A DNA stretch of 64,000 nt from Lytechinus variegatus (GCF_018143015.1 NC_054746.1:36426830-36490829), one strand, 5' to 3'. Positions 31,301-40,459 are shown, counted from the stretch's first letter. The notes: generated from the letters alone by a model not told the origin. A program made the numbers and translations.

Positions 31301-31652
31301 CTGTGAGATTATGTACTGTCCTTTCTATCACATGTTTGCTGCAAGGAAGGGTAATCAAACATGTTTGGCAGGATTCCCCCCTTATGAGGACAGCCCGGTC
31401 AATATAGAAGACATAGTAGACATGACAGATGATGCCTTTGAAGAGATACACAGGTCAAGTGAAGCGAGAATCGCAATAAGAACTTCAACGTATAATACGG
31501 TGAAACAGAGATTAATTGACCTTTTGCCCACATCTCGATTGACATTTTATCAGGTTAAGCTGACTTTTGTTGGTTTTAATGTGAGACAGGATATATTCTA
31601 CACCCCAAGAATTGAGGGGCATTTTAATATGCCAGTACTCTCTGAGGTGTGA
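7344..31652 (+). CDS. F-box/leucine-rich-repeat protein, nine exons, complete
   Basis: Exons are 7344-7427, 9955-10170, 10962-11051, 16129-16307, 17139-17310, 17904-18014, 25923-26041, 28643-28790 and 31224-31652 (TGA). All have AG/GT borders with compatible phases and total 1548 bp, 515 residues. The ATG has A at -3 and G at +4. Residues 1-58 are basic (KRRRK, GKKK), possibly a nuclear signal. The F-box spans about 61-106 (FKDLPAEIIVQILKYLP ... LWRCVSF) and is completed across the exon 2/3 join. LRR-like repeats follow from ~150 to 355, for example LTNLEELRM, LKKLVLTNC, LEHLELGTC, LRFLSLTNA and LRKLSLIMC. The last 142 residues form a domain I do not recognise. By family knowledge, F-box proteins recruit substrates to SKP1-CUL1 ubiquitin ligases and the LRRs usually bind the substrate. 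The specific FBXL orthologue is not identified. Confidence 0.85.
7715..8272. repeat. GGGG/CCCC-bounded repeat with internal ~45 bp units
   Basis: The element is bounded by CCCGGGGGGGAGGGG near 7720 and CCCCCCCCGGGGAAAAACCC near 8260. Inside, units containing AAAATGCTATGCCTTGGAGCGG recur near 8082, 8130 and 8170. The 77-codon open frame here is made of these repeats and is not taken as a gene. It lies in intron 1 of the F-box gene. Confidence 0.5.
9140..9420. repeat. SINE-tail-like sequence plus ~80 bp tandem duplication
   Basis: CACCTTGTTAGGTGCTCAAGG at 9197-9217 resembles the 3' part of the SINE at 36247-36490 (AACAAGGTATGTGCGC context). It is followed by two copies of a unit containing TTCTGGTGCTCAC, TTTTAGAGGAATTAC and GGCAGTCAAATATTGCTGTAC (about 9253 and 9333), the second with a long G run. 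Confidence 0.4.
11673..12261. mobile_element. TTAA-target MITE, 589 bp (family AGGACAAGTCCACC)
   Basis: It is flanked by TTAA at 11669-11672 and 12262-12265. The inverted ends are AGGACAAGGCCACC and GGTGGACTTGACCT. The subterminal phrases (ATCAAAATCGGATGTAAAAT with its inverse ATTTTACATCAGATTTCGAT) also match. Removing it rejoins the host repeat. A second copy of the family is at 54880-55478. There is no coding capacity. Confidence 0.8.
12503..13098. mobile_element. TTAA-type MITE, ~600 bp (AGGGGAATCCAGCC ends)
   Basis: Left end TTAAAGGGGAATCCAGCC; right end GGTTGGATTCCCCT followed by AACTTAA. Inverted subterminal phrases include AAGAAAGTTATAGCTGC against TCATAACTTTCCTG. It interrupts the phrase GAAACTT/GGACATAAGAGTAATC of the host repeat. 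It is built like the 589 bp element just upstream but has different ends. Confidence 0.65.
13228..13820. mobile_element. ~593 bp element with TGGGTCATTCCAT ends
   Basis: It starts TGGGTCATTCCAT and ends ATGGAATGACCCA. Subterminally, TTTTGCACCCGACCCTCTCA is mirrored by TGAGAGGGTCGGGTGCAA. Both flanks read ATT, a possible 3 bp target duplication. The interior includes repeated TGACCTT phrases. No transposase is visible. Confidence 0.7.
15019..15430. repeat. GTCTCGCC-type repeat fragment with two ~150 bp units
   Basis: It starts TTGTCTCGCCCACCAGAGGTG. Two units follow, each with CACAACCGTAAGT or GCAACCGTAGGT, TTTTCAACCAAACTTGGAT, CGGAGGTCACATGGTAAGG and the 13-mer AGGTCAAAGGTCA (15217-15229 and 15374-15386). 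It is related to the other GTCTC repeats but is a distinct subfamily. Confidence 0.55.
15785..16070 (+). repeat. tRNA-derived SINE, copy 1
   Basis: The tRNA-like head has box A-like TGGTCTTGTGGTTAAAGAC (~15791) and box B-like GGTTTGATTCC (15834-15844). After it comes a body shared with the SINE at 36247 (CCCAGCCATGGCAT, CAACCCAGGTGAGGT, AATGGGTACC). Box B departs from the GGTTCGAATCC seen in the other copy. It is in intron 3 of the F-box gene. Confidence 0.65.
18079..18238 (-). repeat. Penelope-like element, left terminal inverted repeat
   Basis: This ~160 bp block is the inverse of 23279-23437. The shared phrases are AACAATTTTGTT, CTTTGGTTCACAA, AACGAAGAGTTACCTCGAAA, GCTGCTAACTGCAACCTT and GTAGACATTCGGAAGCTTGTA. 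Penelope-like elements commonly carry such duplicated terminal sequence in direct or inverted orientation. Confidence 0.75.
18170..19140 (-). pseudogene. Penelope-like retroelement, RT C-terminal half and GIY-YIG nuclease (decayed)
   Basis: Read on the minus strand, 19106-18900 encodes a conserved reverse-transcriptase stretch (ALFTSVPIDKAL, then LSVDHIGTLLDVCLR). Next comes DIKVYHKPTHTDQYMNF ... HPLEHKLGVIKTLFHRA at 18975-18634, typical of Penelope-like RTs. At 18520-18170 is a GIY-YIG-like nuclease: TGPIY, then in a shifted frame CQESYKGETECSLRTRF, then PRYFEIGVKEIIYIRAFRPS and LNRDGGRYKLP. Penelope-like elements join an RT to a GIY-YIG endonuclease, which fits this order. Frameshifts and stops break it, and the catalytic RT segment after the Tyr-Phe-Val region appears to be missing, so it is inactive. 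It lies antisense in intron 6 of the F-box gene. Its N-terminal part is at 22616-23277. Confidence 0.75.
19646..20746. mobile_element. GTCTCACCTGC element with AGGTCA-rich tandem monomers (copy B)
   Basis: It starts GTCTCACCTGCGAAGCAAAG and is followed by a GGCGGCGGCGGCGTC stretch. It ends GCAGGTGAGACGGCCAGAGG, CATTCCACTTGTT. In between are about six tandem units of ~160 bp. Each has CATCATAACTTTGAAAGTTT, AACTTGGACATAAGAGTAAT, AAGTATCACTGAACATCCTG, CAGGTCACATGACCAAGG and AATGAACTTTGGCCGAATTG. The exact 13-mer AGGTCAAAGGTCA occurs at 19850, 20042, 20205, 20368 and 20521. It is nested within the TTAA element. Confidence 0.75.
20873..22104 (+). repeat. six copies of a TGTAACGTGAGTAACC motif
   Basis: Exact copies start at 20873, 21040, 21723, 21911 and 22089; a one-mismatch copy (TGTAATGTGAGTAACC) starts at 21060. 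All have the same orientation but irregular spacing (167, 20, 663, 188 and 178 bp). The sequence between copies is not alike. This is a dispersed short motif within one element rather than a tandem array. Confidence 0.75.
21354..21690. repeat. second piggyBac-like 5' end (CCCTATCTAGGCCGGGG)
   Basis: AACCCTATCTAGG, then a G-rich/C-rich palindrome and TCGGCCATTGGCCGCACGATC, ATAATCTACAATACTATA and GATTATGCTAATTTATGC, align by eye with 19141-19350. It is a diverged copy of the same family's left end, nested between the repeated TGTAACGTGAGTAACC motifs. A matching inverted end may be CTCTAGATAGG at 22120-22130. Confidence 0.5.
22616..23277 (-). pseudogene. Penelope-like retroelement, N-terminal half (decayed)
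   Basis: Minus-strand translation of 23277-23038 gives an N-terminal domain: LVKGLNISVAPTEVPVVDII, then a Glu/Arg-rich helix with ELRSKVVGLL. Further left, frames broken by stops encode fragments of the fingers region (INRDVYRRLYPTTDTPKFYG, then lysine/proline and PIVSSIGSITY-type residues). These match the start of Penelope-like RT proteins and run into the half at 18170-19140 once the TTAA element is removed. Frameshifts near 22860-23000 show it is dead. Confidence 0.65.
23279..23437 (+). repeat. Penelope-like element, right terminal inverted repeat
   Basis: This is the inverse of 18079-18238. It repeats the very end of the element's own coding region (TACAAGCTTCCGAATGTCTA) plus its 3' flank, in the opposite orientation, ending AACTTTGGTT-type sequence mirrored as CCAAAGTTCAACAAAATTG. 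Confidence 0.7.
24300..25405. mobile_element. GTCTCACCTGC element with AGGTCA-rich tandem monomers (copy C)
   Basis: It starts GTCTCACCTGCATAGCAGAG and ends GCAGGTGAGACGGCCAGAGG followed by CATTCCACTTGTT, the same ends as 19646-20746. The order of units is also the same, and the two copies match over most of their length by eye. AGGTCAAAGGTCA occurs exactly at 24508, 24700, 24863, 25026 and 25179. It lies in intron 6 of the F-box gene, just outside the Penelope-like element. Confidence 0.8.
26677..27464. mobile_element. composite MITE with GGGG(C)CGTATTCTGAAAATTGTCTTAA ends
   Basis: The left end, GGGGCCGTATTCTGAAAATT, is followed by a second nested copy (CCGTATTCCGAAAATTGTCT at 26741). The right end has the inverse twice (AGACAATTTTCAGAATACC near 27357 and again near 27441). 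The nested ends indicate insertion of one copy into another of the same family. The interior holds a 67-codon open frame without recognisable similarity. Confidence 0.65.
27490..27965 (+). pseudogene. LINE reverse-transcriptase fragment (3' domain)
   Basis: The plus-strand frames give FCYLGSIITRSGSLCNEIMQ and RIGEASVPLAHLQR, then after a frameshift TKIALFNAVVVLTALYCCET and WTTCHxHITLLEQLHQHCL. The F-x-YLGS...I-x-RIG-x-A and LLYGCETW-like series is characteristic of the C-terminal RT region of non-LTR retrotransposons. An in-frame stop precedes the FCYLGS block and frameshifts follow it. It lies in intron 7 of the F-box gene. Confidence 0.7.
28085..28623. mobile_element. TTAA/CCCTATA piggyBac-like non-autonomous element, shorter copy
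   Basis: The left border is TTAACCCTATA at 28085, then a GGAGGGGGGGGCTTTTTTGCCC palindrome. Internal phrases GTGCGATTGTGCCGAAAATT and TTTGCATTGGATTTGTACA match the element at 19141-22615. The right end is decayed (TTTAGATTTTTAA near 28611-28623). Confidence 0.55.
28985..30467. mobile_element. 1483 bp TIR element with TA target duplication
   Basis: It starts TAGGGCAGGTCCAAGCTATT and ends with the exact inverse, AATAGCTTGGACCTGCCCTA. TA flanks it on both sides (28983-28984 and 30468-30469). Inside, a ~190 bp block is duplicated (about 29394-29566 and 29586-29748; phrases GAAATTTCATCAAAA and AACCAAAGTAAGT). A TACGGGACA-type motif recurs at 29016, 29369 (variant), 29931 (inverted), 30120 and 30275 (inverted). 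No transposase frame is visible. TA duplication is typical of Tc1/mariner-like and some other superfamilies. Confidence 0.75.
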
Positions 31653-32400
31653 CATACCAGCACAATGATAAATCACTCTGATTTGACAATTCAATGACTC
31701 AGGAATTGTTTCTTCAGGTATCACCTTGACCTTGTATGGTAATATTTTTCGAAGCAGCTGATTTTAAAATGCCAAATGCCAGTTGTGTGCCAGCTGAAAA
31801 GAGTCCATAATGGTGTTTGATTTTTCTCTGATCACACAACATTGCCTGCTGTTCTTGCTACTTAATAGTTTAATAGAGCTTTGGTCAAGCATTATTCTTT
31901 TGATACAATACTAACGATGCAATTGAATTAAGAGGTTGGGGTACATTAAAGTAGTACCATTGATTGCAATAAGAGGATGAAGTGTGACTTTTTCTCTACA
32001 TCCTGCCAAGTACCAAGCAAAATATTCTGATAAAAGAGTTGTTTTATTTTTAGGACATGTAAGCTACATTCTTAAAATGTTGGATTCCATGACAATGCTT
32101 TTCTAACATTTACACAAATGGATAAACTGTACAGTATAAAGGAAAACAGTGATCGAATTGCCTTTGGAAAAGTCAAAGAAAAAAGATGTATTTACTAATC
32201 AGAGATTTTCAGTTTTTTTATTATGATGATGATGTGGTCATTTCTTCGGTGCAAAATATAATTTCATAGTTTCTTGTTGAAAAATCAAGATATTTGTTGA
32301 AATATGTCATTTTGCTTTCTCAGAGAACTGGTGGATCTACAACACAGGTTTAGAAATCCTATAATCTTTCCAATATATATTTGTAATTTCCAATAAATGT
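31653..32400 (+). other. presumed 3' UTR of the F-box/LRR gene
   Basis: Downstream of the TGA there is no recognisable gene. The first clear AATAAA on this strand that I noted is at 32392-32397, with another at about 33435. Either could be the polyadenylation signal, but transcript evidence would be needed. Confidence 0.3.
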
Positions 32401-34440
32401 TTGAGCCTTGCTGCCCCCTCCACAATAAATCCACATAAAATTTTTGACTGCACGCTCAACTCACGCGCTGCTTTTGAGACAAATTTGCAGTGCATGGGTG
32501 TGCAGTGACAAATTTATGCAACATTACATAGTTGCTCAAAAAGTGAGTTCTGGCTATGAGATGGGTTTAAATAACCTGGCTATATTAGGGATAAAGGTAA
32601 AGTTTATTTCTAAATGTGTCTTCCATTTTAGAGAAATTGATTTTTTTTTCAAATCTGATGAAGCGTAAGTCATTTATTGACTTTGTGGTGACACTTTCTC
32701 CCTATTTCCCTCTGTTCTTCCTCCTTGGACTTGAGAAATTATATTGTATCAGATTTCCCTTTTCAAAAATTATTTTGTAGACATTTTATGTCGGCTGTTA
32801 TGCCTAGACCATTTATATTTCACACCTTGAACATGAATGAAACATTTTGTTAAATGATGTCATAATTTACTGAGGTATTAACAGCAAACGTAACTTACAA
32901 AGAATATGCCACTGGTCTTACTATATCATAACCCCCATCTTGGGGGAGGGGTTATTTTTAAATGTATGACATTCAGGTTGAAAAAAAAATACCACTAGAT
33001 TTGCAAAAAGAAAATAGCAATATAAGTGTGTTGTTATGCTCTATCTGTGGTGTAAAATTCTATGCCAACTCACAAATTAAAGAAAGATGGTGACTTGAAG
33101 ACTTCACTACGTTGCAATTCGTAAACAAATGATCACAGAATTTGACTCCTCAGTCAATATGATATTTGTGGGCATAGCAATGAAAGGCTGTACACTATGT
33201 ATCTGTGTTTCCTTGACAGATATTGCACATAAGCTAGTATTAACTTTTAAAGCAAGATTTGGAAACATAGTGTAGAAGAGCAAATAAAAAAGAGAAATGA
33301 TTGATTATGTAACATTTGTTTAGTCCCTGAGAGAGGATGAATTGACTATTACACAATGGTAAGATATGCCTGAATATCAATTAATGACTAGTGTTGGCAT
33401 AAGTTTACTGAGTTGATTCTTCTTAATGTGATGAAATAAAAGTGATTTCAGTATAATCTGATTGAGACCAATTTGATCCTTCTGACTTTTAAGATAATAA
33501 ATAGATATTCAATACTTGAAACAATTTTTAGTGGTTAATATTTTACAATGAACCAAAATGTAATTCAGTATTATACTCTAGAAATTTTACCTTCTCTAAA
33601 GTATTTGCAATGTATCGCTCTTCATCGTAAAAAGTAAATAATGACCTTTTAAATTATTTGATGTTTGCCTTCTATTTTTTCCCTATGCATGTACATTTTT
33701 TGCCATATCATATGAAGTATGATAATCACTATACTCTTGATGGTTTTCAAAATATCATACAATTACAGTCTTATCATCCATAAAAGGGTAATCAAACATT
33801 GACTTAGGCTTAGTTCATTCCAGAACTTTATTGGAGCTGACCTGCATGTTCCCTTGTTTCATAAATATTTCATCCTAATGACATTTTTGGGACTCTTTGA
33901 TTCCATTTTGGAGAGTTTGTAAATCAAAATCAAAATGTTCCTATAAATCTTTGTTCTGGATTTTCCTTGTTCTCGTATCAATCGTCCTATTTATCATAGA
34001 TCTTCTGGTTTTATGTACATCGGTATCTTAGTCGAAAAGTACTCTTTTCATTTTGATAAAGTGTTCATAGAAGTGTTCGTAATAATGTTATGAATTAAAA
34101 TAACTGTTTGATCACTGATCCTTTAGTAATTCCTATTAAAACATGTTTGTAAACATAAGATTTTTAGCTTTTGAAAGTGATATTTGTGACCAGCCACACC
34201 AAACCAACAATAAGTCACCAGGGAAGTTACGCTGTAAATAGCCAAAAAGTAATTTAGTCATCAAAAGGCAAAATTTTGAAAATGAGCTTATCTGAAAGAA
34301 TGAATATATGAATATCCATCATTTATTGCTTGAAACAGAATTCTGAAACAGAAATACTCAAAAAAAATTGTTTTGCCCAATTGATTATGGGCTCGGCAGA
34401 CACTGTGCATCGTCATAGCTCTATCCTTTGCATCATTGAA
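32401..34440. other. gene-free AT-rich stretch
   Basis: I see no exon with conserved protein similarity, no RNA gene and no clear terminal repeats here. The longest open frame (32444-32668) resembles no known protein. Confidence 0.4.
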
Positions 34441-34469
34441 CAGGGTAGCAGCAACTCCAATCTTGTAAC

Positions 34470-34562
34470 TTGTTTTGGTCCGACGTAGCAGGAGTTAGAA
34501 CTCCTGACCACCCGGTTGTGAGGCAGATGTTCTATCAACTGAGCCAACACACCGGTATAACT
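34470..34562 (-). repeat. tRNA-derived SINE head (tRNA-Val-like, CAC)
   Basis: The minus strand reads GTTGGCTCAGTTGATAGAAC (box A region), then ATCTGCCTCACAACCGGG with a CAC at the anticodon position, then GTTCTAACTCC at the box B position. Box B lacks the usual GGTTCGA core, and I could not pair a full acceptor stem. It is therefore a SINE head or tRNA pseudogene rather than a functional tRNA. Confidence 0.55.
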
Positions 34563-35359
34563 ATTCTTCTTCATACAGTCAAAATTTGGAGTTGTAAAGC
34601 TGAATGTATGACAAGATACAATAGTTCTTTGACACTATTTATTGTGTACTACTTGGGAGTTTCATTGAGATTGTACAGTGTGCACGTCTCATGCTTGAGT
34701 GAACCCAGAACTTGAAACCTAAACTCTTGCTGAATTTCTTCTCCATTCAGTCAAGTACTTGTGTGGAATATTATTGATCAAATATTTCAAAGTTATATAT
34801 CATTTAAAGCTTAGGATTTGCTTTTTCAATCTCAATAAAAATCGACAAATTCATTCTGGGTAACTTATTGTTGGTTTTAGAGTGGCTGGTCACATTTGCC
34901 AAATCTAGTCATATTTCTTGCCGCCATAAGGCTTCGGTTTTGGTAACTCATAATAACTCATAATATGATTATCATTTTCTGATTTAATTGGAACAAATTG
35001 TATGTTATGTGAACATGGCAATTGTGGAATGCAATTATGTAACCGTCATTGATACCTTGTGTAAATGAATGCTCAAATTCATATTTGCTGTTTCAAATAG
35101 AAAATTAAGTCAATAATAATTTGTTTTATCAAAATTACTTCCCAATTTTTTGTGGAATCTAATCAGAATAAATTTTGATGTCAAATCAGTTAATTCATCA
35201 AATAAAACACATTGTTAAATTATTTCTTCTCATCATAACCATTTTGGGGCACATGCATTAATCTCATCTAGTAAATGAATTTCAATTAAGACTTACACTT
35301 TTGGGGGATTTCCCAAAACTAAATAGGCTTTAAAGATTTTCTCCTCCGATTCGTCCTTT

Positions 35360-35700
35360 TTTTTGTCTCCCTGGAACAAAGTTCAGCAGAGACCAAGTTA
35401 TCACTTTTCCCGTTGGTCTGTTAGTATGTTGGTCAGTTAAAAAATGGGTAATACCACTTGTGTGTTGTTGAGGATGAATGGTCAAATGAATTGAGGTCAT
35501 GTCCATCCTTTTTTCAATTATTCATTCAACTTGCTCTCATTTCTTTATATCTACATCAATTGTGTTTATACTTGGTGTGAATAATCTATGGGTAATACCA
35601 CATGTGTTTTCTTAAGGATGATAAAGTCAATGGTCATCTAGGGGTCAAAAGATAATATTGCATATTTTATTGATCGTGAAATCAGGCGAGATTTGTTCGT
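35360..35700. repeat. degenerate GTCTC-type repeat fragment
   Basis: A GTCTCCCTGGAACAAAGTTC start is followed by two imperfect units containing GGGTAATACCAC, TGTGTT, AGGATGAATGGTCAA and a terminal AATCAGGCGAGAT. It is related in style to the AGGTCA-rich family but lacks the exact 13-mer. Confidence 0.35.
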
Positions 35701-36246
35701 GAACCACCTTTTCCTTTCACTCTTCTCTCCCCCCTTCTCTTTTCCTCTATTTTTCATTACTTGAAAATTGTTTGGGTTATTTCTCCCTTGCCGTCTTGTA
35801 CCACTGCCCCTGACCATGGTTTACCTTTATAGTACAGCTTTGTTAATGTAGTATGTTTAGGAGAATTTCATGAGGGATTTATGATTTTTATATATTTTTT
35901 GTGGACATGTGCAAAATACTATTTTTATTTTCTTACAAGGTCTGCTCCAGTATTCATAGTTTAGGAATCCCAGAAAGACATCAGACTTTAGATATAACAC
36001 ATAATCAAATGTGCTTTAAGTGCTCTAGTTGATGTTATTTGATGGTATGTGTTTAAAGAATTATTATAAATAATGGATGATTATTACCAAATAGTGATGA
36101 TTAAAATTTGAAGAAAAATTTTACAATTTTTCCTGTAATTAAGTTTTTGGTGTTCAATTTGTCTGGGAAGATTGGAATGTCAAATACTATAATTGACTAC
36201 TGATTATTTCCGAAACCTTGCACAAATTAAAGCAGTGGTTATGTGG

Positions 36247-36490
36247 AGCGTTGTGGCCCAGTGGATTAGTCTTCGGACTTTGAAACAGAGGGTCGTGGGT
36301 TCGAATCCCAGCCATGGCATAATTTCCTTCAGCAAGAAACTGATCCACAATGTGCTGTACTCAACCCAGGTGAGGTAAATGGGTACCGGTAGGAAGTAAT
36401 TCCTTAAAAAGCTGTGTGCGCTATGAACGCCTAGCTTAGCGGGGTAATATAGGAGCGCCTTGAGCACCTAACAAGGTATGTGCGCAATAT
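36247..36490 (+). repeat. tRNA-derived SINE, copy 2
   Basis: Box A-like TGGCCCAGTGG (36254-36264) and a perfect box B GGTTCGAATCC (36298-36308) are separated by the usual ~35 bp. Then follow the shared SINE body (CCCAGCCATGGCAT, CAACCCAGGTGAGGT, AATGGGTACCGGTAGG) and a tail ending GCGCCTTGAGCACCTAACAA. It would be an RNA polymerase III promoter if active. Confidence 0.8.
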
Positions 36491-37893
36491 GAATAACCTA
36501 TATTATTATTTTGCTTTCATAGATGACAAGTAATGGGATTCTAATCCACTGGCTATCAAATGTACATCAGTGTAATACACTAATACTATAGAATGAAATT
36601 CAATTAATTTAACCCTTATCAGCAGCTGTGCTGAGGATAAAACAATATAAATGAAACTCAGAATATATTCATGTCATAGTATGTTTAAAAATTGTTGGAT
36701 TAATTAATTGTTGGATTCTGATATCTTTGCTTGGCCCTCCCAGTTAGAAATTGTTTTGTTTTGTTGAGGGGAAGGTATAGGGATATAAACCAACTTAAAA
36801 CTAGTTTTATTATGTTTATTTTACAAATAAGATGAAGTAAGCATAAAAACAACATATTAATTGATACATATAATGAATTGCATGGTTTTCCAAGGTTTTT
36901 TTTTACCTGTGAGGTTGGATCGCCAAAAGATAATGAAATGAAAAACTAAAACAACAACAACAAAATAACAACGCCAAACCGCAGTGTATGAAAAAGATGA
37001 AAAGTACAAAAAATTGAATAGGGGGGGGGGGGGTAAATCCCAATGCGGCACAGGTAATGCATTAATATTAAATGTAAATCAATCATGTAATAGAAATTTG
37101 TTATACTTTTTTTTCTAAAGGAAGATATAAATTGTGAGTTAATGTGCATTGGGTATTAATTGAGGAGTCCTATTCTATTGCTTGGGATCTACATAACGGC
37201 GATTAAGCTTCATGACTAGACTTGATAGACAATAAATGGAAGATCGGGTATTATGGTTATGAACTTCATAAATCAAAAAGATCTGAAAAAGGAATGAAGT
37301 AATGACCTTTTTTCATACTTAAACACATTAACTATCTATTATTTCTAGCTTATTCATATCATAGGGTTTATTGATATCATTTTATATTACTGCCTGTAAA
37401 TTTGATGATGTTTGAGCCATTCAATTCTTTCTTTCTGCATCCATTACACCTTGTGGAGAGGGAGAATTGCCGATATTTGAATATACACCCATTATAATAG
37501 GCATATTACTCCTACATTAGCCTTCTACTGCAGACAGACAAATTATTATTTTAGAAACTATGTTTGACTTTCATAGCAATTCTTTGGACTGGCCATTAGT
37601 GACAATTTTGTAACATTTCAATATCATTCTTTCGTATTATCAGTAACAAAACCATTTTAGAAGCTTGTACACAAAGACCCCCCCCCCCCCTTCGAATAAA
37701 AGGGGTCGCCTACTAAAAGATGATCTTCAGATAGGAGTCGAAAGTTGAACTATGTTTTCATTCCTCGCGCGAGAAAAATGACATGTATATTAAGTTTGAT
37801 GACCTCTTGTCTCAATGTTTAATGATATCTTATTTTGTAGTTCGTTATACAAGCAACGATCTTAATCGGGTTTATAATTCTTTTCAACACTTT

Positions 37894-38015
37894 CAGGGTT
37901 CCCACGGTCATGGAAAATCCTGGAAAAATTTGTGGTCCTGGAAAGTCAGGGAATTTGGAAAATTTGTGAAAAGTCATGGAATTGCATTTACCTCATGGCT
38001 ATGGCAGCTTTCCGT
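37894..38015 (+). repeat. CAGGGTTCCCACGG repeat end
   Basis: CAGGGTTCCCACGGTCATGG and repeated TCATGGAAAA/CCTGGAAA phrases match the ends of the element at 39276-39778. Only one end is clear here. Confidence 0.5.
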
Positions 38016-38064
38016 TTTGTCATGTCTCCCAAAGTTCTCTCATACTTAATTATATCCACTGATG

Positions 38065-38355
38065 ATATATGATTTTGGTGTCTAAACTATGGTTTCAAGG
38101 GTCAAATTATATATAAGGACAAGTTACAATGACACTCATTGGTCTAGTATGTTCAAAATTCCAAGATGGCTTCCAAAAATGGAGTACAAAATGTCTGATG
38201 TTAGTTACTTTTTTTTTTATAAAAGGACATAGTTTGTTCAATATCTGTCTGGGAAATATGAGTTTGGTGTCTAAACCATGGTTTAAAGGGTCAAGTAATA
38301 CACTAGGGTTAGTTACAAGACCAGTCAGTTGTCTGTTCAAAAATCCAAGATGACT
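38065..38355 (+). repeat. two imperfect ~190 bp tandem units
   Basis: TTTGGTGTCTAAACTATGG with TTTCAAGGGTCAA near 38074 recurs as TTTGGTGTCTAAACCATGG with TTTAAAGGGTCAA near 38262. The following GTTCAAAATTCCAAGATGGC block also repeats near 38333. The open frames on both strands here are repeat artefacts. Confidence 0.5.
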
Positions 38356-39036
38356 TAGTGTTGGGGCTAGCAAGGTTGAAATAACATTTAATAAAAAAAG
38401 TTTTTTGTGAATACATGTATAACACAGCCACAATCCACATTCCTCACTCAAAATACTCATGGCCATGAATAAATTGATTGCTCCTGACATTAAATTTGGA
38501 CAACCAGACTACAGAAAATTTCATCTTATTTGCAATGATATAAGATGTTAATCAGTCAATGTATTGTTAACATGTCACATTTTGTAACCAGTTTTGCATT
38601 CTTAGTTTTTTTAGAGAATTTAAATTTCAAGGTTTGTACAATTTTACTCAACATTCATGGCAATTAGTTGACATATCAAGTCACGACTGATCAAGCACTA
38701 CCAGCATGGCTATCAGAAGACAATACATTCAAAAGGTTCTGAATCTCATAGTTATACAAGATGTTTCAATTGCTATTTTAGTGTCAAGTGTCCTCTCTGG
38801 AAAAATTACTTGAAAATGAAGTTTAATGAAATACCAAAATAGGCATCAAATGTCCAATTTTCAAGATATCCTCCTTATTTTTGGAGCATATGCAGAAATA
38901 CACTTGTTAATTTAGCTGGTGTCCTCAAGTTTTATTAGAAATGGCCTCATTTTTTGTAATGTAGAGTGAAATCAGCACTATGTTGAGAATTTTAGGATGA
39001 GGATGTCTTTGTTAGCCTTTTTTTTCATGTCACCTT

Positions 39037-39190
39037 AAGCCTGTTGCATAAAACTTTTTACCTGAGAAAACTCTGGTAAAAACTGAAAACTATGGTTAGT
39101 CTGATTTCCGCCATTGACTTTAGCACAGGGCAAAAACTCCGGTAAAAACAACCCGAGATTTCTCAGGTAAAAAGTTTTATGCAACGGGCC
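39037..39190. mobile_element. ~154 bp MITE (GTTGCATAAAACTTTTTACC ends)
   Basis: GCCTGTTGCATAAAACTTTT, then TACCTGAGAAA, at the left is mirrored by TTTCTCAGGTA and AAAAGTTTTATGCAACGGGC at the right. There is no coding content. Confidence 0.75.
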
Positions 39191-39275
39191 CCTTATTGTA
39201 AAACTCAAATGTCACTTTTTTTTTAATAATTGGCTCATGTGTGACATATGTAAAGTGTTTCATCTTCATATAATT

Positions 39276-39778
39276 CAGGGTTCCCCCAGAAATATGAAAA
39301 CAGAATTCCATGACGTTTATGTGGAAGTTTTGTAGTAAAGGTGAATTCAGGATCCTAATTTCAATATGCCTGGAAAATTTGACATTTACATCTACATGTA
39401 TTGTAATTCACTTTTGTGACAAGATCTGCATGCTATGCTCTGAAAATTTAGAAATAGTTCATGGAAATCCGTCAGTTCAAGAAATTACATGAGTTTGTGT
39501 TCAAGACAATTTTGAATCTTGATGTTGGTGAAACGAAAATGGTACTGTACCCTGGTCAGAAACAGACCTGCCAATGATAATACATGTAGATGTACCTGTC
39601 ATGAGTAAGGTAGTGGGTGGAATGGATGGCTGTGAGGGGAGGTTATGGAGGCCATCATCCGGGGCCATCATAATGTGTCTGATTTTGGAAACCGTGCCAG
39701 AAAGCAAGTCATGGAAAGCAGCAATTTAGTCATGGAAAAGTCATGGAATTCTGTTTTCAAATCTCCGTGGGAACCCTG
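39276..39778. mobile_element. ~503 bp MITE with CAGGGTTCCC ends
   Basis: Left: CAGGGTTCCCCCAG, then GAAAACAGAATTCCATGAC. Right: GTCATGGAATTCTGTTTTC, then CCGTGGGAACCCTG, the inverse. There is no transposase. A single related end is at 37894. Confidence 0.75.
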
Positions 39779-39966
39779 TTTTTTACACATAAAAATTAAC
39801 ACAGAACAATGAACTTAATGAAGAAAAAAGATTCCCCAAACAATGCTTGGTGAAATGAAACACACCTCGTACTAGTATTCTGCACATGAAATCTTCGCCT
39901 AAAATATCGAATTATTTTGTCAATACTTTTATTACTTTACGGGGTTATTCCTTGACCCCTCTAATA

Positions 39967-40113
39967 CCTTGGTCACATTTGCTCTACGGCGGCCGTACGG
40001 CGAGTCTAAAACAGCCGTTTTGTTAATTTTAATTCAAACCACCTATACGTAGTTGGTACAAAAAATGTTAAAACGGCTGTTTACGACTCGCCGTAGAGCA
40101 AACGTGACCAAGG
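39967..40113. mobile_element. 147 bp palindromic MITE (CCTTGGTCACATTTG), copy 1
   Basis: The arms are nearly perfect inverses over ~60 bp: CCTTGGTCACATTTGCTCTA, CGGCGAGTCTAAAACAGCCG against CGGCTGTTTACGACTCGCCG, TAGAGCAAACGTGACCAAGG. TA flanks both sides. A sister copy is at 48283-48439. Confidence 0.8.
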
Positions 40114-40459
40114 TAAAGAATTTGATAAAATGAATATTACCCGAAGAGGGGATGTAATTGAGTCGCTAAGGAGTTGCTCTTAACGGTGTAACAGTAAACC
40201 AATCAGAATACTTAACTAACCATGCTATTACCCGTTGAAATTCATCAATAAGCTAGCATCCTTGGCCTTGTTTTATTCCTACTTTTTTTAATGATACGGA
40301 AACAATTTCAGCTCAATGTCTAAATTTTCTTTGTTGACAACCCCAATATCATGGTCCCATTGTAACTCAAATGCTGAATTTAGGAAAGTAACTATCAAAC
40401 TCTAATACAATACCAGGGGACTTAAACAGGAAAGGAAAATAATAAGACTTAAAATGAAT

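Noticed and set aside
34470..34562. Functional tRNA-Val(CAC) gene on the minus strand
   Set aside because: Box B is degenerate and I could not pair a complete acceptor stem, so a SINE head or pseudogene is more likely.
36247..36330. Functional tRNA gene
   Set aside because: Good A and B boxes, but it continues into a shared SINE body also present at 15785 and lacks a clear closed acceptor stem.
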